Positions 31,186 to 40,219 of a DNA stretch of 64,000 bases are shown here, piece after piece. The stretch covers positions 1 through 64,000 of the forward strand of contig CANQJZ010000001.1 in assembly GCA_947624385.1 (NCBI GenBank), read 5' to 3'. Both the position numbers and the translations under genes were made by a program. The stretch's first letter is position 1; each line of letters begins with the position of its first letter. The notes beneath the pieces were generated by a model. The model did no database searches. It was not told the DNA's origin and saw only the letters and a list, made by a program, of their open reading frames with translations. This DNA comes from an uncultured Oscillospiraceae bacterium. GTDB lineage: Bacteria > Bacillota > Clostridia > Oscillospirales > Oscillospiraceae.

Positions 31186-32448
31186 TCACTCCCTGTCTTT
31201 TTGTCTATTCTTCCGGCCCGGCGCCAACAGCGCGAGGCATGCCAGCACGCCCAGACACGCGGCGGCGGCCAGCACTGCGTACAGCCGCGCGCGCTCTCCG
31301 CCGCCCAGCGCCGCGCCCGCCGGGCCGGTCAACGCCAGAGCCAGCACCGCGGCGGGGTAAATGAGCTGTCCGGCCACGGGCGCGTTCATCCTTCCGAACA
31401 CCCGGCCCACGCACGTGGCCAGCACCACCGGCGTCCCACCCGCGACGACAGCCCCGGCCAGCGCCAGGGGCAGACCCGTCATCAAATCGATCTCCTTGGG
31501 AAACCGCCACAGCAGCGTTATGGCCGCCAGGTTCCCGAGGCCCAGCAGTATGGCCGTACCCACAGCGCCCAGCCGGTCACAGAGCCAGCCGAAAACATAG
31601 CTCGCCGGGATGGACAAAATGGCCCCCAGGGCCAGCCATGGCGCGGCCCGGTTCAAAAGCGTGGGCCCGCCGCCCTTTGCCAGCAGACGGCCCTCCAGAA
31701 ATTCCAGCACACCCGCGGCGGCGAAGGCCAGCATGAACGCGGCCAGCAGCACCAGCCACAGCCTCCCGTCCCGCATAAGCCTTGCCAGGGACGCAGGGCC
31801 GTCCCCCTCGCCCGCGGGGGCGCGACCCTCCCCGTCCGGGTAGAGGCCGGCATCCTCGGGCCTGTCCCGGAGCAGATACCGGGCCACCAGCGCCAGCAGC
31901 GCCAAAAGCACCGCCACGGCCAGGTAAAAGGGCCTATAATCCCCGCCCAGCGCCACGCCCACGAAGTTGACCAGCGCGGCGGCGCCCACGGCGGAGAATA
32001 AGGGCCCGCCCAGAAACGCCGCGGACAGGGCCCGGCCACGAAAGCGGATGAACCACTGGGTACAAAGGGCCGCCAGCGCAAGCTGGACGAGCACACATGC
32101 GCAGGGGATGACCGCCGCGGACAGGGCGAACAGCCAATATCGCCCGCTCACCGCGCCGCTGCACACCAGCCCCAGACACCCCAGCGCCGCCAGGGCGGAG
32201 CAGATAATGAGGCTCCCGCGCACGCCGGAGCGGGCAAACGCCCGGCAGCACAGCACCGCCATGGGTACCGCCAGAAAGCGCCCCACGGTCACGGGCAGGG
32301 ATATTTCCTCCGGCGACCAGCCCACGAACGCACGGATAATTTGGCCCTGACCGTCCAGCAGCGCCGTACACAAAAACGTGTACACCAGCCCCGTCAGGCA
32401 CACCGTCAGGGCGTAATAAGTAAACTTCCGGTTTTGAAACATGGTCAT
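31186..32448 (-). CDS. MFS transporter
   Basis: A 420-residue protein with twelve hydrophobic spans. The N-terminal half starts FTYYALTVCLTGLVYTFLC; the loop 2-3 motif is reduced (CRAFARSGVRGSLI), and the halves are joined by an acidic loop ending DGEGRAPAGEGDGPASLARL. The layout resembles oxalate/formate antiporter-like MFS proteins of Firmicutes; substrate unknown. ATG at 32448 overlaps the stop of the upstream gene (ATGA); a second ATG at 32442 is also possible. Confidence 0.8.
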   Translation of the reverse strand: MTMFQNRKFTYYALTVCLTGLVYTFLCTALLDGQGQIIRAFVGWSPEEISLPVTVGRFLAVPMAVLCCRAFARSGVRGSLIICSALAALGCLGLVCSGAVSGRYWLFALSAAVIPCACVLVQLALAALCTQWFIRFRGRALSAAFLGGPLFSAVGAAALVNFVGVALGGDYRPFYLAVAVLLALLALVARYLLRDRPEDAGLYPDGEGRAPAGEGDGPASLARLMRDGRLWLVLLAAFMLAFAAAGVLEFLEGRLLAKGGGPTLLNRAAPWLALGAILSIPASYVFGWLCDRLGAVGTAILLGLGNLAAITLLWRFPKEIDLMTGLPLALAGAVVAGGTPVVLATCVGRVFGRMNAPVAGQLIYPAAVLALALTGPAGAALGGGERARLYAVLAAAACLGVLACLALLAPGRKNRQKDRE

Positions 32449-33107
32449 CTCTCGTGTGCTTTTTTGCGCAGGGACAGCACCAGTATCACCGCCTCCGCCA
32501 CCACGGCGGTCAGCACGGCGGCGGATATGGCGAGCCACAGCCCGTCGTCGTTCTCCTTATCGTCATCATCCTCCGCCGCGGGCGCCGGCGCGTCGCTATC
32601 CAGGTCCGTGTCGGTGGCCGGGTCGATGGGGTCCGCGTCGGTGGGCGAGGCCGTTTCGGGGGCGGCGAGAGACGCCATCGCCTGCTCCGCCTCGGGCAGA
32701 CTGTAATAATATTCCGCGTTGCCCTCGGTGGCCGGTAAAACCCTGCCGCAGTTGGTACACTTCCAGGTGCCGAAGGCGGTGAAATTCCCGTCGCCGTCAC
32801 GCTCGGCGTCGTACTGGTAGGCGTAGTCGTGGCCGATAGCGTGGACCAGTATCCTGCCGCAGTCCACGCACACCTGGCTGTGTGTGCAGGTGGCCGGCGC
32901 ATCCTCCGGCGTGTGGGTCCCGGTGGCCGGCAGTTCAGCCGTGTATGTATAGCCGCACTTGGCGCAGGTATAGGCCGCGAGTCCCGCCTCCACGCAGGTG
33001 GCCGGACGCAGCACGGTCTCGTTAAACTCGTGCTCGCATCCGCCGTCGGCCAGCGCGGGGGTGGCGAGCAAGGCCGCGGTCAGCAGAAAGGCCAGTATCT
33101 TTCGCAT
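32445..33107 (-). CDS. Secreted, membrane-anchored cysteine-rich protein
   Basis: A 220-residue protein with a signal peptide (ILAFLLTAALLATPALADGG). The exported part has repeated CxxC knuckles (ATCVEAGLAAYTCAKCGYTY, CTHSQVCVDCGR, WKCTNCGRVLPA), each following a HEF/GTH/GHDY type segment, as in repeat modules of gut Firmicutes surface proteins. An acidic linker (DLDSDAPAPAAEDDDDKEND) leads to a C-terminal transmembrane helix and basic tail (SLRKKAHER). Probably a surface zinc-knuckle protein of unknown role. It is the first gene of the operon with the MFS transporter. Confidence 0.6.
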   Translation of the reverse strand: MRKILAFLLTAALLATPALADGGCEHEFNETVLRPATCVEAGLAAYTCAKCGYTYTAELPATGTHTPEDAPATCTHSQVCVDCGRILVHAIGHDYAYQYDAERDGDGNFTAFGTWKCTNCGRVLPATEGNAEYYYSLPEAEQAMASLAAPETASPTDADPIDPATDTDLDSDAPAPAAEDDDDKENDDGLWLAISAAVLTAVVAEAVILVLSLRKKAHER

Positions 33108-33140
33108 AAGTATAGCTCCCCTTTCGGGCAAATAAAGTCA

Positions 33141-33171
33141 CAGGCTGTCAAACATGCGTTTTGACAGCCTG
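33141..33171 (-). terminator. Terminator of the glyRS operon
   Basis: CAGGCTGTCAAA...TTTGACAGCCTG, a perfect 12-bp stem with a 7-nt loop lying just after the stop at 33185. The T-rich tract is modest on either strand. Confidence 0.6.
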
Positions 33172-33184
33172 GTTTTATCTCTCT

Positions 33185-34381
33185 TTATCCCCTGGCTTCC
33201 CGAACGATGTCCGTGGAGAATACCACAGGGCCGTCGCAGGGCGCGGGCCGTCGGTACACGTCGAAGAACCGGTCCAGGACCTTTTGGATATCCGCCAGAT
33301 CGTAGTCCTGCTCAAATGTGTCCTCCAAAAGTCTTGCCTGGGTCCACTTGGGCAGGTCGTAGACCAGCGAGAAGTGCAGCAGAAAATCGTACAGCTCCCA
33401 GGGCTCGGCGTCGTCGTCCCGTGCGATGGAGCGGATGGGCTGGGAGAGATTTAAATCGCCGCAGGTGTTGGCGTACCAGCGCATGGCCAGCCGGGCCACG
33501 CTCCGGGGCACCGTGGCGTTCACGGCGTAGCCCTCCGGCGTTATCCCGTCCAGCACACGGGCGGTGAGATCGGTGTTGTCCAGTTCAAGGCCGCCCTGCC
33601 CGCCCAATGTGACGCCGAAGGCCGCCGCGATCTGGTGGGCCCGGTTGCCGTCGGCGGTGACGTGGATGTTCTTGCGGGAGAGCTTCAGCTTATCCACCGC
33701 CGTGACAGCCGCCGTCAGCGCCAGCAGGGACGGGGCCGTCCTGTCGATATGTACGGTGAGCTGGGTGGCACCCAGGCGCTTCATCCGCCGGGCCAGCCCC
33801 TCGCCCTGGAGCTTCACCACCCGTGGCAGCTCCTCGGGCAGCGGCGTCCACGGCGTCTGGGGCTGGTCGGTGACCAGACCCTCCTCGGGAGCGGCCTTCT
33901 CCCGGCTGGGTATGCTCACCCGGGCGAAGACGTAGCCGTCGTCGCTTTGCAAAATGGCGCCGTTCTGGGCAATGACGCACTGGCCGGTGTACAGCGTCCC
34001 GCCGTCGCCCCCCATGGGGCAGGCCAGGGCCACCACCGCCATATTCTCGTGGCTGGCAAGCCCCGCCAGGTTGATGTTTTCCAGGTGGGAGGACACCGTG
34101 GCGGGGGTGTCCGACGAGCAGCACAAAATTTTCAGCTCCGGGTGGGGGTGGGCCAGCTCTTCCCGGGGCAGAGAGGGCTCCATAATGGGATAGACCGTCA
34201 TCTTTCCGGCCTGACGCTCGATGGCGCCCCGGTTCATGTCCTCGGGCAGACCGGCGGGCAGCACCAGAATGGACGCCCCGTCATTGCGTGCCCTGTCGAT
34301 GGCCGCCAGGACGTTTGCCATATTCTGGCCCGGCTGGCCGGGCAGAAGCTCCGGCGCGGCCGCCGCGATCTTGATCTTCAC
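33185..34381 (-). CDS. Degenerate glutamine-dependent NAD synthetase-like protein
   Basis: A 398-residue protein that aligns in outline with NadE: an N-terminal nitrilase-like part (IAAAAPELLPGQPGQNMANV, GASILVLPAGLPEDM) and a C-terminal synthetase part ending ELYDFLLHFSLVYDLPKWTQ, then LADIQKVLDRFFDVYRR. It is about 240 residues shorter than NadE. The nitrilase Glu (usually in FPE) is absent (LPAG). The ATP-binding SGGxDS loop is replaced by HIDRTAPSLLALTAAV, and the VVGTGDLSE segment by LELDNTDLTAR. The frame is nevertheless intact. It is likely a pseudoenzyme or a decaying paralogue. Last gene of the yfbR-glyRS operon. Confidence 0.65.
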   Translation of the reverse strand: MKIKIAAAAPELLPGQPGQNMANVLAAIDRARNDGASILVLPAGLPEDMNRGAIERQAGKMTVYPIMEPSLPREELAHPHPELKILCCSSDTPATVSSHLENINLAGLASHENMAVVALACPMGGDGGTLYTGQCVIAQNGAILQSDDGYVFARVSIPSREKAAPEEGLVTDQPQTPWTPLPEELPRVVKLQGEGLARRMKRLGATQLTVHIDRTAPSLLALTAAVTAVDKLKLSRKNIHVTADGNRAHQIAAAFGVTLGGQGGLELDNTDLTARVLDGITPEGYAVNATVPRSVARLAMRWYANTCGDLNLSQPIRSIARDDDAEPWELYDFLLHFSLVYDLPKWTQARLLEDTFEQDYDLADIQKVLDRFFDVYRRPAPCDGPVVFSTDIVREARG

Positions 34382-34386
34382 GCTTG

Positions 34387-34767
34387 TCAGCCCCCTTCTG
34401 AAAATTCCAACAGGTCGTCGGGGAAATACCGCAGTATGGCGGCCCGGGCCGCCGCGAAGTTGCCCTCCGTGACCGTCACGGTGACCGTGTCGCCGGTGAC
34501 GGCTGCGGTCATCTCGTACTCCGGCAGGGCCGGGAAGACCTGTTCCTCCAAGATGTCTGCCAGCCGTGGCAGGTCGTTTTCATAGCTGGCCCGCTCCGGC
34601 GGGGTATAGCCGGGGATGGGGTCGCGGCCCACCGTGAAGCACAGCACCGTGGCCAGCACGAACACGATGAGGAACATGGCGCACCCGGCCGGGCCGATGG
34701 ACTTGACAAAGGCCTGGCCGGCGGTGAGCTTTGGCTCCTGAGCAACAGGCTTCTTTTCCTCGTCCAC
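34387..34767 (-). CDS. Hypothetical protein with one membrane segment
   Basis: A 126-residue protein with a basic/acidic cytoplasmic N-terminus, one hydrophobic span (GCAMFLIVFVLATVLCFTVG) and an exported C-terminal part (about 75 residues: YENDLPRLADILEEQVFPAL, then TVTVTVTEGNFAAARAAIL). No family recognised. It is 4 bp downstream of glyRS and 5 bp upstream of the NadE-like gene, clearly in the same transcript. Confidence 0.6.
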   Translation of the reverse strand: MDEEKKPVAQEPKLTAGQAFVKSIGPAGCAMFLIVFVLATVLCFTVGRDPIPGYTPPERASYENDLPRLADILEEQVFPALPEYEMTAAVTGDTVTVTVTEGNFAAARAAILRYFPDDLLEFSEGG

Positions 34768-34771
34768 GGAT

Positions 34772-36208
34772 TCAGTACTTAACGCGCCGGGCGATATAAT
34801 CCGCCACCTGATCCATGGGAATGCGGACCTGCTCCATGCTGTCCCGCTCCCGGACGGTGACGCAGTGGTCGGCCTCTATCTCCCCGTCGCCCACGGTCTG
34901 GAAGTCCAGCGTCACGCAAAACGGCGTGCCGATCTCGTCCTGGCGGCGGTAGCGCTTGCCGATGGAGCCGGTCTCGTCGTAGTCGCAGGAGAACTCCTTG
35001 GCCAGCTTGGCATAAAGCTCTTTGGCCGGGCCGGACAGCACGTCTTTTTTGCTCAGGGGCAGCACCGCGCACTTATAGGGCGCCAGCTGGGGGTGCAGGT
35101 GCAGCACCGTGCGCACGTCCGGGTTGCCCTTCTTGTCCACGCCCACCTGTTCCTCGTCGTAGGCGTCGATCAGGAAGGCCAGCATCACCCGGTCCGCGCC
35201 AAGGGACGGCTCGATGACGTAGGGGACGAAGCCCTCGTCCATGCCCTCTTCCTTGTACTCCATCTTCTCCCCGGAGAAGGTCTGGTGCTGGGTCAGGTCA
35301 TAGTCCGTCCGGTCCGCGATGCCCCACAGCTCGCCCCAGCCAAAGGGGAACAGATACTCAAAGTCCGTGGTGGCCTTGGAATAGAAGCTCAGCTCCTCCG
35401 GCGTGTGGTCCCGCAGGCGCAGATACTCGTCGTTCATGCCCAGTTCCAGCAGCCACTTGTGGCAGAACTCCCGCCAGTACTTAAACCACTCCAGGTCCGA
35501 ACCGGGCTGGCAGAAGAACTCCAGCTCCATCTGCTCGAACTCCAAAATGCGGAAGGTGAAGTTGCCCGGTGTGATCTCGTTGCGGAAGCTCTTGCCGATC
35601 TGGCAGATGCCGAAGGGCAGCTTTTTCCGGGTGGTGCGCAGCACGCTCTTGTAGTCCACAAAAATGCCCTGGGCGGTCTCGGGCCGCAGGTACACGTCCG
35701 TGCCGGACTCCTGGGTGACGCCCTGGTGGGTCTTGAACATCAGGTTGAACTTCTTGATGTCGGAAAAATCCGTGGCGCCGCAGCCGGGGCAGGGTATCTT
35801 TTTCTCCCGGATATACTCCACCATCTCGTCGTTGGTCAGGGCCTCCACGTTGATGTCGGTACCGGTCTCCTTGGCCCATTCCTCAATGAGCTTGTCGGCC
35901 CGGTGGCGGCGCTTGCAGCCCTTGCAGTCGATGAGCGGGTCGTTGAAGTTGGTCACGTGGCCGGAGGCCTCCCACACCCGGGGGTTCATGAGGATGCCTG
36001 CGTCCAGCCCCACGTTATAGGGACTTTCCTGGACGAATTTCTTCCACCAGGCGTTTTTCACGTTCTGCTTCATCAGCACGCCAAGAGGACCGTAGTCCCA
36101 GGAGTTGGCCAGACCGCCGTATATTTCGGAGCCGGCGAAGATGAAGCCCCTGTTTTTGCACAGGGCCACGATCTTTTCCATCGTCTTGTCTTCGGCTTTC
36201 ATGCGCAT
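34772..36208 (-). CDS. glyQS: Glycine--tRNA ligase, homodimeric class II type
   Basis: A 478-residue enzyme of the dimeric (bacterial/eukaryotic-like) GlyRS type. Motifs: [12 protein letters not shown] and [14 protein letters not shown] at the N-terminus, a zinc-ribbon-like insertion ([11 protein letters not shown] and [11 protein letters not shown]), motif 2 [31 protein letters not shown], and motif 3 [19 protein letters not shown], followed by an anticodon-binding domain. It charges tRNA-Gly in the cytoplasm. GGAG precedes the ATG at 36208; the gene starts 4 bp after yfbR. No T-box leader is visible at the operon promoter. Confidence 0.95.
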   Translation of the reverse strand: MRMKAEDKTMEKIVALCKNRGFIFAGSEIYGGLANSWDYGPLGVLMKQNVKNAWWKKFVQESPYNVGLDAGILMNPRVWEASGHVTNFNDPLIDCKGCKRRHRADKLIEEWAKETGTDINVEALTNDEMVEYIREKKIPCPGCGATDFSDIKKFNLMFKTHQGVTQESGTDVYLRPETAQGIFVDYKSVLRTTRKKLPFGICQIGKSFRNEITPGNFTFRILEFEQMELEFFCQPGSDLEWFKYWREFCHKWLLELGMNDEYLRLRDHTPEELSFYSKATTDFEYLFPFGWGELWGIADRTDYDLTQHQTFSGEKMEYKEEGMDEGFVPYVIEPSLGADRVMLAFLIDAYDEEQVGVDKKGNPDVRTVLHLHPQLAPYKCAVLPLSKKDVLSGPAKELYAKLAKEFSCDYDETGSIGKRYRRQDEIGTPFCVTLDFQTVGDGEIEADHCVTVRERDSMEQVRIPMDQVADYIARRVKY

Positions 36209-36212
36209 TGGT

Positions 36213-36836
36213 TCAATTCTCCTTTTCGGAAGATATATTCAAATTCGGTTCCTCGTAATCCATGGTCCCCAGGTCGTCCAGCGTCCGCTCAAAGGCGGGG
36301 ATGAACTTTTCCAGAAAGTAATCCACCTCGGGCAGGCGATAGCCCCGTAGGGTCTCCAGGCTCTTGCGCTCGGCCATCAAAAACTCGTCGTTGCCGGCGC
36401 GGCGTTCCTCGATGCACTTGATGTAGGCGCTGAGCTTGTCGGCGGCCTTCACCAGGGGCTTTAAGGCCGGGTCCGGCTCCGACAAAAGCGGCGCGTAGGC
36501 CGGCCGCAGTTCTGACGGGAGCATGCCCAGCAGCTTTTCCGCCGCCGCCGATTCCACCTGCCGGTAGGCGGTCATGATCTCCGGATTATGGTATTTTATC
36601 GGCGTGGGCAGGTCCCCGGTCAGTATCTCCCCCGCGTCGTGGAACAGCGCCGCGGCCGCCGCCGCGTTGGGGTCGCAGTCCATGCCGAACACGTCCCGGC
36701 GTATCACCGCCAGCGCGTGGGCCAGCACCGCCACCATGTGGCTGTGCTCCTGCACGTTCTCTCGCGTCACCGAGCGCATCAGCGCCCAGCGGTCGATGTT
36801 CTTCATCCGGGCGATGAGGGCGTAAAAGCTGTCCAA
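36213..36836 (-). CDS. yfbR: HD domain 5'-deoxynucleotidase, YfbR family
   Basis: A 207-residue HD-domain phosphohydrolase: [22 protein letters not shown] (substrate strap and first metal His in EHS), [22 protein letters not shown] (HD pair and the YfbR-specific DLPTPIK), and [15 protein letters not shown]. YfbR dephosphorylates deoxynucleoside 5'-monophosphates. The start is TTG at 36836, with GGGAGG 8 bp upstream; a TTG eight codons earlier lacks such a site. First gene of the operon yfbR-glyRS-34387-33185. Confidence 0.85.
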   Translation of the reverse strand: MDSFYALIARMKNIDRWALMRSVTRENVQEHSHMVAVLAHALAVIRRDVFGMDCDPNAAAAAALFHDAGEILTGDLPTPIKYHNPEIMTAYRQVESAAAEKLLGMLPSELRPAYAPLLSEPDPALKPLVKAADKLSAYIKCIEERRAGNDEFLMAERKSLETLRGYRLPEVDYFLEKFIPAFERTLDDLGTMDYEEPNLNISSEKEN

Positions 36837-36870
36837 CCCGCCAGCCTCCCAAGGTTCCAAATTACCCTAT

Positions 36871-36899
36871 ACTATATCATACGCGAACATCATATGCAA
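36871..36899 (-). promoter_or_regulatory. Promoter of the yfbR-glyRS operon
   Basis: Minus-strand TTGCAT (36894-36899) and TATAGT (36871-36876), 17 bp apart; start of transcription near 36864, leaving under 30 nt of leader. Confidence 0.75.
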
Positions 36900-36926
36900 A
36901 CAAACTTTTTGATCACTGTCTGCGGC

Positions 36927-36955
36927 TTGGAATATCCGGGGGAATATGATATACT
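36927..36955 (+). promoter_or_regulatory. Promoter of the aldo/keto reductase operon
   Basis: TTGGAA (36927-36932) and TATACT (36950-36955), 17 bp apart, with TATGA directly before the -10. Confidence 0.75.
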
Positions 36956-36975
36956 TTCACGCGAGGTGATAAGCT

Positions 36976-37998
36976 ATGCGGAGCGTGAAGCTTGGCAGCA
37001 CGGGCCTGACCGTGACGAAACCCGCCTTCGGGGCATTGCCCATCCAGCGGCGGGACAAGGACGAGGCCGTGCGCATCCTGCGCCGGGCCTATGAGGGCGG
37101 CATACGCTATTTCGATACCGCCAACGCCTATACGGACTCGGAGGAAAAGATCGGTCTGGCCCTGGCCGACGTGCGGGGGGACATTGTGATCTCCACCAAG
37201 AGCATGGGCCGGGACTACGATACCGTTGCGAAACATATCCAGTCGTCCCTGGAGCGGATGAAGACGGACTACATAGACCTGTTCCAGTTCCATATGGTGT
37301 CCGGCTGGGACGAGGTGGACAACGGCGCGTACCTGGCGGCCCTGAACGCGAAAGAGAAGGGCTATATCCGGCACATCGGCGTGACCAGCCATTCCATCCG
37401 CTTTTCCGAGGAAGCGGTGGCCTCCGGCCGGTTTGAGACGCTGCAATTCCCGTTCAGTTATCTTTCCAGCGACGAGGAAGTGGCCCTGGTCCGGTCCTGC
37501 CTGAACGCCGGCATGGGCTTTATCGCCATGAAGGCCCTGGCGGGCGGGCTTCTGGCCAACGCCCGGGCGGTACACGCGTTCATGCGGGAGCAGGACGGGG
37601 TGGTGCCCATTTACGGCGTGCAGACCATGGACGAGCTGGAACAGTGGCTCTCCCTTGCCGACGAGGACCCGGCCATGACGGACGAGCTGCAAGCGGTCAT
37701 CGACAAGGACCGGGCCGAGCTGGGCGGTCAGTTCTGCCGAAGCTGTGGCTACTGCATGCCCTGCCCCCAGGGCATCGAGATACGCCAGTGCGCCCGGATG
37801 GACATGCTCATTCGCCGCAGTCCCTGGCGGCCCTACTTCACCCCGGAGTGGCAGGCGAAGATGAATAAGATCAACGACTGCGTGAACTGCGGCCGCTGCA
37901 AGTCCAAGTGCCCCTACCACCTGGACACGCCCAACGTGCTCAAATACATGCTGAAGGATTACTGGGAGTTTTATGAGGCCCACAAAGCGGAGCTGTAA
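36976..37998 (+). CDS. Aldo/keto reductase with a C-terminal ferredoxin-like domain
   Basis: A 340-residue protein. Residues 1-240 are an AKR barrel: GSTGLTVTKPAFGALPI, FDTANAYTDSE (Asp and Tyr of the catalytic tetrad), KSMGRD (Lys region) and FQFHMVSGWDE (His region). The C-terminal 100 residues carry CRSCGYCMPCPQGIEI and CVNCGRCKSKCPYHL, two cysteine clusters for iron-sulfur centres, as in the iron-sulfur AKR family of anaerobes. It probably couples substrate reduction to a low-potential carrier. GAGGTGA precedes the ATG. It overlaps apbE by 26 nt. Confidence 0.88.
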   Translation: MRSVKLGSTGLTVTKPAFGALPIQRRDKDEAVRILRRAYEGGIRYFDTANAYTDSEEKIGLALADVRGDIVISTKSMGRDYDTVAKHIQSSLERMKTDYIDLFQFHMVSGWDEVDNGAYLAALNAKEKGYIRHIGVTSHSIRFSEEAVASGRFETLQFPFSYLSSDEEVALVRSCLNAGMGFIAMKALAGGLLANARAVHAFMREQDGVVPIYGVQTMDELEQWLSLADEDPAMTDELQAVIDKDRAELGGQFCRSCGYCMPCPQGIEIRQCARMDMLIRRSPWRPYFTPEWQAKMNKINDCVNCGRCKSKCPYHLDTPNVLKYMLKDYWEFYEAHKAEL

Positions 37999-39010
37999 GC
38001 TTATCGCCCTGGCCCTGGCCTTAGCCCTGACTCTGGCCGGGTGCGGCAAGGACCCGGCGGCGGAAAAGCACGAAAAGCAGCTTTTCGCCATGGACACGGT
38101 GATGCTCCTGACCGCCTACGGGGACGCGGGCGACGCCGCCCTGACCGCCGCCGTGGACGCCATCAACGCTCTGGCGGCGGACCTGGACCCGGAGAAGGCG
38201 GGCAGCTCCGTCCACGCCCTGAACGCCGGCGCCGGCGGACCGGTGAGCGTGTCGGAAGACTGCATGCGCGTGCTGGACACGGCCCTGGCCGTTTACCGGG
38301 ACACCGGCGGCGCTTTGGACCCGGCGCTCTATCCCGTTATCCGGGCCTGGGGCTTCACCACCGGCCAATACCGGGTGCCGGAACCGTCCGAGCTGGACGA
38401 ACTGCTGGCCGATAAGAATACGGACGGTATTATTCTGGACGCTTCCAATGGGACCGCCGCGCTGCCGGCGGGTATGGCCGTATCCCTTGGCGCGGTGGCC
38501 AAGGGCTACGCCGCCCAAAAAGCGGCCGACGCGGCCCGTGCCGCCGGCGTCGATCATGCCATCTTCTCCCTGGGCGGCAATGTCCAGACGTTGGGCGACA
38601 CCCGGCCCGACGGCCAGCCCTGGCAGGTGGCCGTCACGGACCCCAACGACACGGGTTCTTACGTGGGCACACTGTCCGTGGGTGAGACGGCGGTTGTCAC
38701 CTCCGGCGGCTATCAGCGCTATTTTGAGGAAGGCGGCCAGCGCTATATCCACATTCTGGACCCGGCCACGGGTCAGCCTGTGGACAACGGCCTTTTATCC
38801 GTCACGGTGGTGACCCCTGACGGGACCCGTGCCGACGCCCTGTCCACGGCCCTTTTCGTGCTGGGCGAGGACGGCGCGCTTTCCTACGCCGCCGCCCATG
38901 AGGACGTGGACCTGGTGCTGGTGACGGACGACGGCCGGGTCATCGTCACGGCCGGTCTGGCCGAGGGCTTCACCGAGCACGCCGAGGGATACACCTATGA
39001 ATATCCTTGA
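37973..39010 (+). CDS. apbE: FAD:protein FMN transferase (ApbE), lipoprotein
   Basis: A 345-residue protein with a lipobox (ALALALTLAGC) and ApbE signatures: FAMDTVMLLTAYG, ALDPALYPVIRAWGFTTG, SLGAVAKGYAAQKAAD, FSLGGNVQTLG (Gly-rich loop), YIHILDPATGQPVDN and TRADALSTALFVLG (metal-binding region). It attaches FMN to Thr/Ser of flavoproteins such as RnfG/NqrC on the outer face of the membrane. GGGAG precedes the ATG, which lies inside the aldo/keto reductase gene. It overlaps the following gene by 14 nt. Confidence 0.9.
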   Translation: MRPTKRSCKLIALALALALTLAGCGKDPAAEKHEKQLFAMDTVMLLTAYGDAGDAALTAAVDAINALAADLDPEKAGSSVHALNAGAGGPVSVSEDCMRVLDTALAVYRDTGGALDPALYPVIRAWGFTTGQYRVPEPSELDELLADKNTDGIILDASNGTAALPAGMAVSLGAVAKGYAAQKAADAARAAGVDHAIFSLGGNVQTLGDTRPDGQPWQVAVTDPNDTGSYVGTLSVGETAVVTSGGYQRYFEEGGQRYIHILDPATGQPVDNGLLSVTVVTPDGTRADALSTALFVLGEDGALSYAAAHEDVDLVLVTDDGRVIVTAGLAEGFTEHAEGYTYEYP

Positions 39011-39488
39011 CCTGCCCGCCCCGGAGGCGGCCCGGGCCCTGATAGGCAAAATACTGGTCCGGCGTTTTCCTGATGGGACCGAACTGCGGACGCGCATCAC
39101 GGAGACGGAGGCGTATTTCGGCGAGGCCGACACCGCCTGTCACGCCAGCCATGGCCGAACGAAGCGGACCGAGGTGCTGTACCACCCGGCGGGGACCATA
39201 TACGTGTACCTGTGCTACGGCATGCACTGGATGCTGAATCTGGTGACCGGTCCGGCGGACAGCCCCCAGGCGGTGCTGATACGGGGCGTGGAGGGCGCCA
39301 CCGGCCCCGGCCGGGTGACGAAGCTGTTACAAATCGACAAGAGCCTGAACGACACGGTCCTTGGCGGCGCGCTGGCCCTGGCCGACGACGGCTACGCGCC
39401 GGAGAACATCACCGCCTCGCCCCGCGTGGGCATCGCCTACGCCGCCCCGGCGGACCAGGCCAAGCCGTGGCGGTTCCGGTTGGAGTAA
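38997..39488 (+). CDS. DNA-3-methyladenine glycosylase (AAG/MPG family)
   Basis: A 163-residue protein of the AAG fold: RITETEAYFGEADTACHAS (catalytic Glu in TETEAY), GTIYVYLCYGMHWMLNLVT (the YVYxxYG strand) and VLIRGVEGATGPGRVTKLLQID (GPG-x-L). It is somewhat shorter than the typical 190-200 residues, with a trimmed C-terminus, but the catalytic core is complete. It excises alkylated purines in base excision repair. Coupled to apbE by a 14-nt overlap. Confidence 0.88.
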   Translation: MNILDLPAPEAARALIGKILVRRFPDGTELRTRITETEAYFGEADTACHASHGRTKRTEVLYHPAGTIYVYLCYGMHWMLNLVTGPADSPQAVLIRGVEGATGPGRVTKLLQIDKSLNDTVLGGALALADDGYAPENITASPRVGIAYAAPADQAKPWRFRLE

Positions 39489-39493
39489 GATCC

Positions 39494-39544
39494 TGCGCGG
39501 CGAAGCCGCACCATATGGAACACCTCCCCTTACACGGGGGAGGC
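39494..39544 (+). repeat. Family 1 partial palindromic repeat
   Basis: Hairpin GCGGC-GAA-GCCGC followed by CACCTCCCCTTACACGGGGG-AGGC, i.e. the right end of the family 1 element. It separates the glycosylase gene from the GNAT gene. Confidence 0.55.
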
Positions 39545-39591
39545 TTACAATACGGTATCGCCTATCGGCGACATACAACACGGAGGATAAC

Positions 39592-40152
39592 ATGCACCAC
39601 AAAGGGACCGTTTCGCTCCAAACGGAGCGACTGCTGCTCCGGCGGTTCGTCATCGAGGACGCCGAGGCGATGTATAATAATTGGGCGTCGGACGACGCCG
39701 TGACGAAATTCCTCACCTGGCCGACCCATGCCGGCGTGGACGTGACGCGCCAAGTGCTGGAGAGCTGGATCGCGTCCTACGAGCGCGCCGATTTCTACAA
39801 TTGGGCCATGCAGCTGCGCCAGACCGGGGAGCTCATCGGGAATATCGCCGTCGGGAAGTACCGGGAGGACATCGCCGGCGCGGAGCTTGGCTACTGCATG
39901 GGGACCCGCTGGTGGGGCCAGGGGCTCATGCCGGAGGCGGGCCGGGCCGTGGTGCGGTATCTGTTCGATGAAGTGGGCTGCAACCGCGTCGCCGCCGTCC
40001 ACGCCGTGGGCAACCCCAAGTCCGGCCGGTGTATGCAGAAGATCGGCATGCGCTATGAGGGCACCCTGCGCCAGGCCGGCTTTTGCAACCAAGGCGTGAT
40101 CGACGAGGTGTGGTATTCCATTTTGCGGGAGGAATATAATGCGCGGCGCTAG
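39592..40152 (+). CDS. GNAT family N-acetyltransferase (RimJ/RimL-like)
   Basis: A 186-residue protein: TERLLLRRFVIEDAEAMYNN at the start is the RimJ/RimL hallmark, followed by GNIAVGKYREDIAGAELGYC, then WWGQGLMPEAGRAVVRYLF (acetyl-CoA motif A) and NRVAAVHAVGNPKSGRCMQK (motif B). It may acetylate ribosomal proteins, peptides or small amines. ATG at 39592 follows CGGAGG; the open frame upstream is not coding. It stands between a repeat and a terminator. Confidence 0.85.
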   Translation: MHHKGTVSLQTERLLLRRFVIEDAEAMYNNWASDDAVTKFLTWPTHAGVDVTRQVLESWIASYERADFYNWAMQLRQTGELIGNIAVGKYREDIAGAELGYCMGTRWWGQGLMPEAGRAVVRYLFDEVGCNRVAAVHAVGNPKSGRCMQKIGMRYEGTLRQAGFCNQGVIDEVWYSILREEYNARR

Positions 40153-40169
40153 CCGCACGACAACGAAAC

Positions 40170-40200
40170 GCCCCCTGTCCGCTGTGTGCGGACAGGGGGC
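40170..40200. terminator. Bidirectional terminator
   Basis: GCCCCCTGTCCGC-TGTGT-GCGGACAGGGGGC between the convergent GNAT and HtrA genes; 13 perfect pairs. Confidence 0.75.
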
Positions 40201-40219
40201 TTGCGCATACTGTCAGTTT

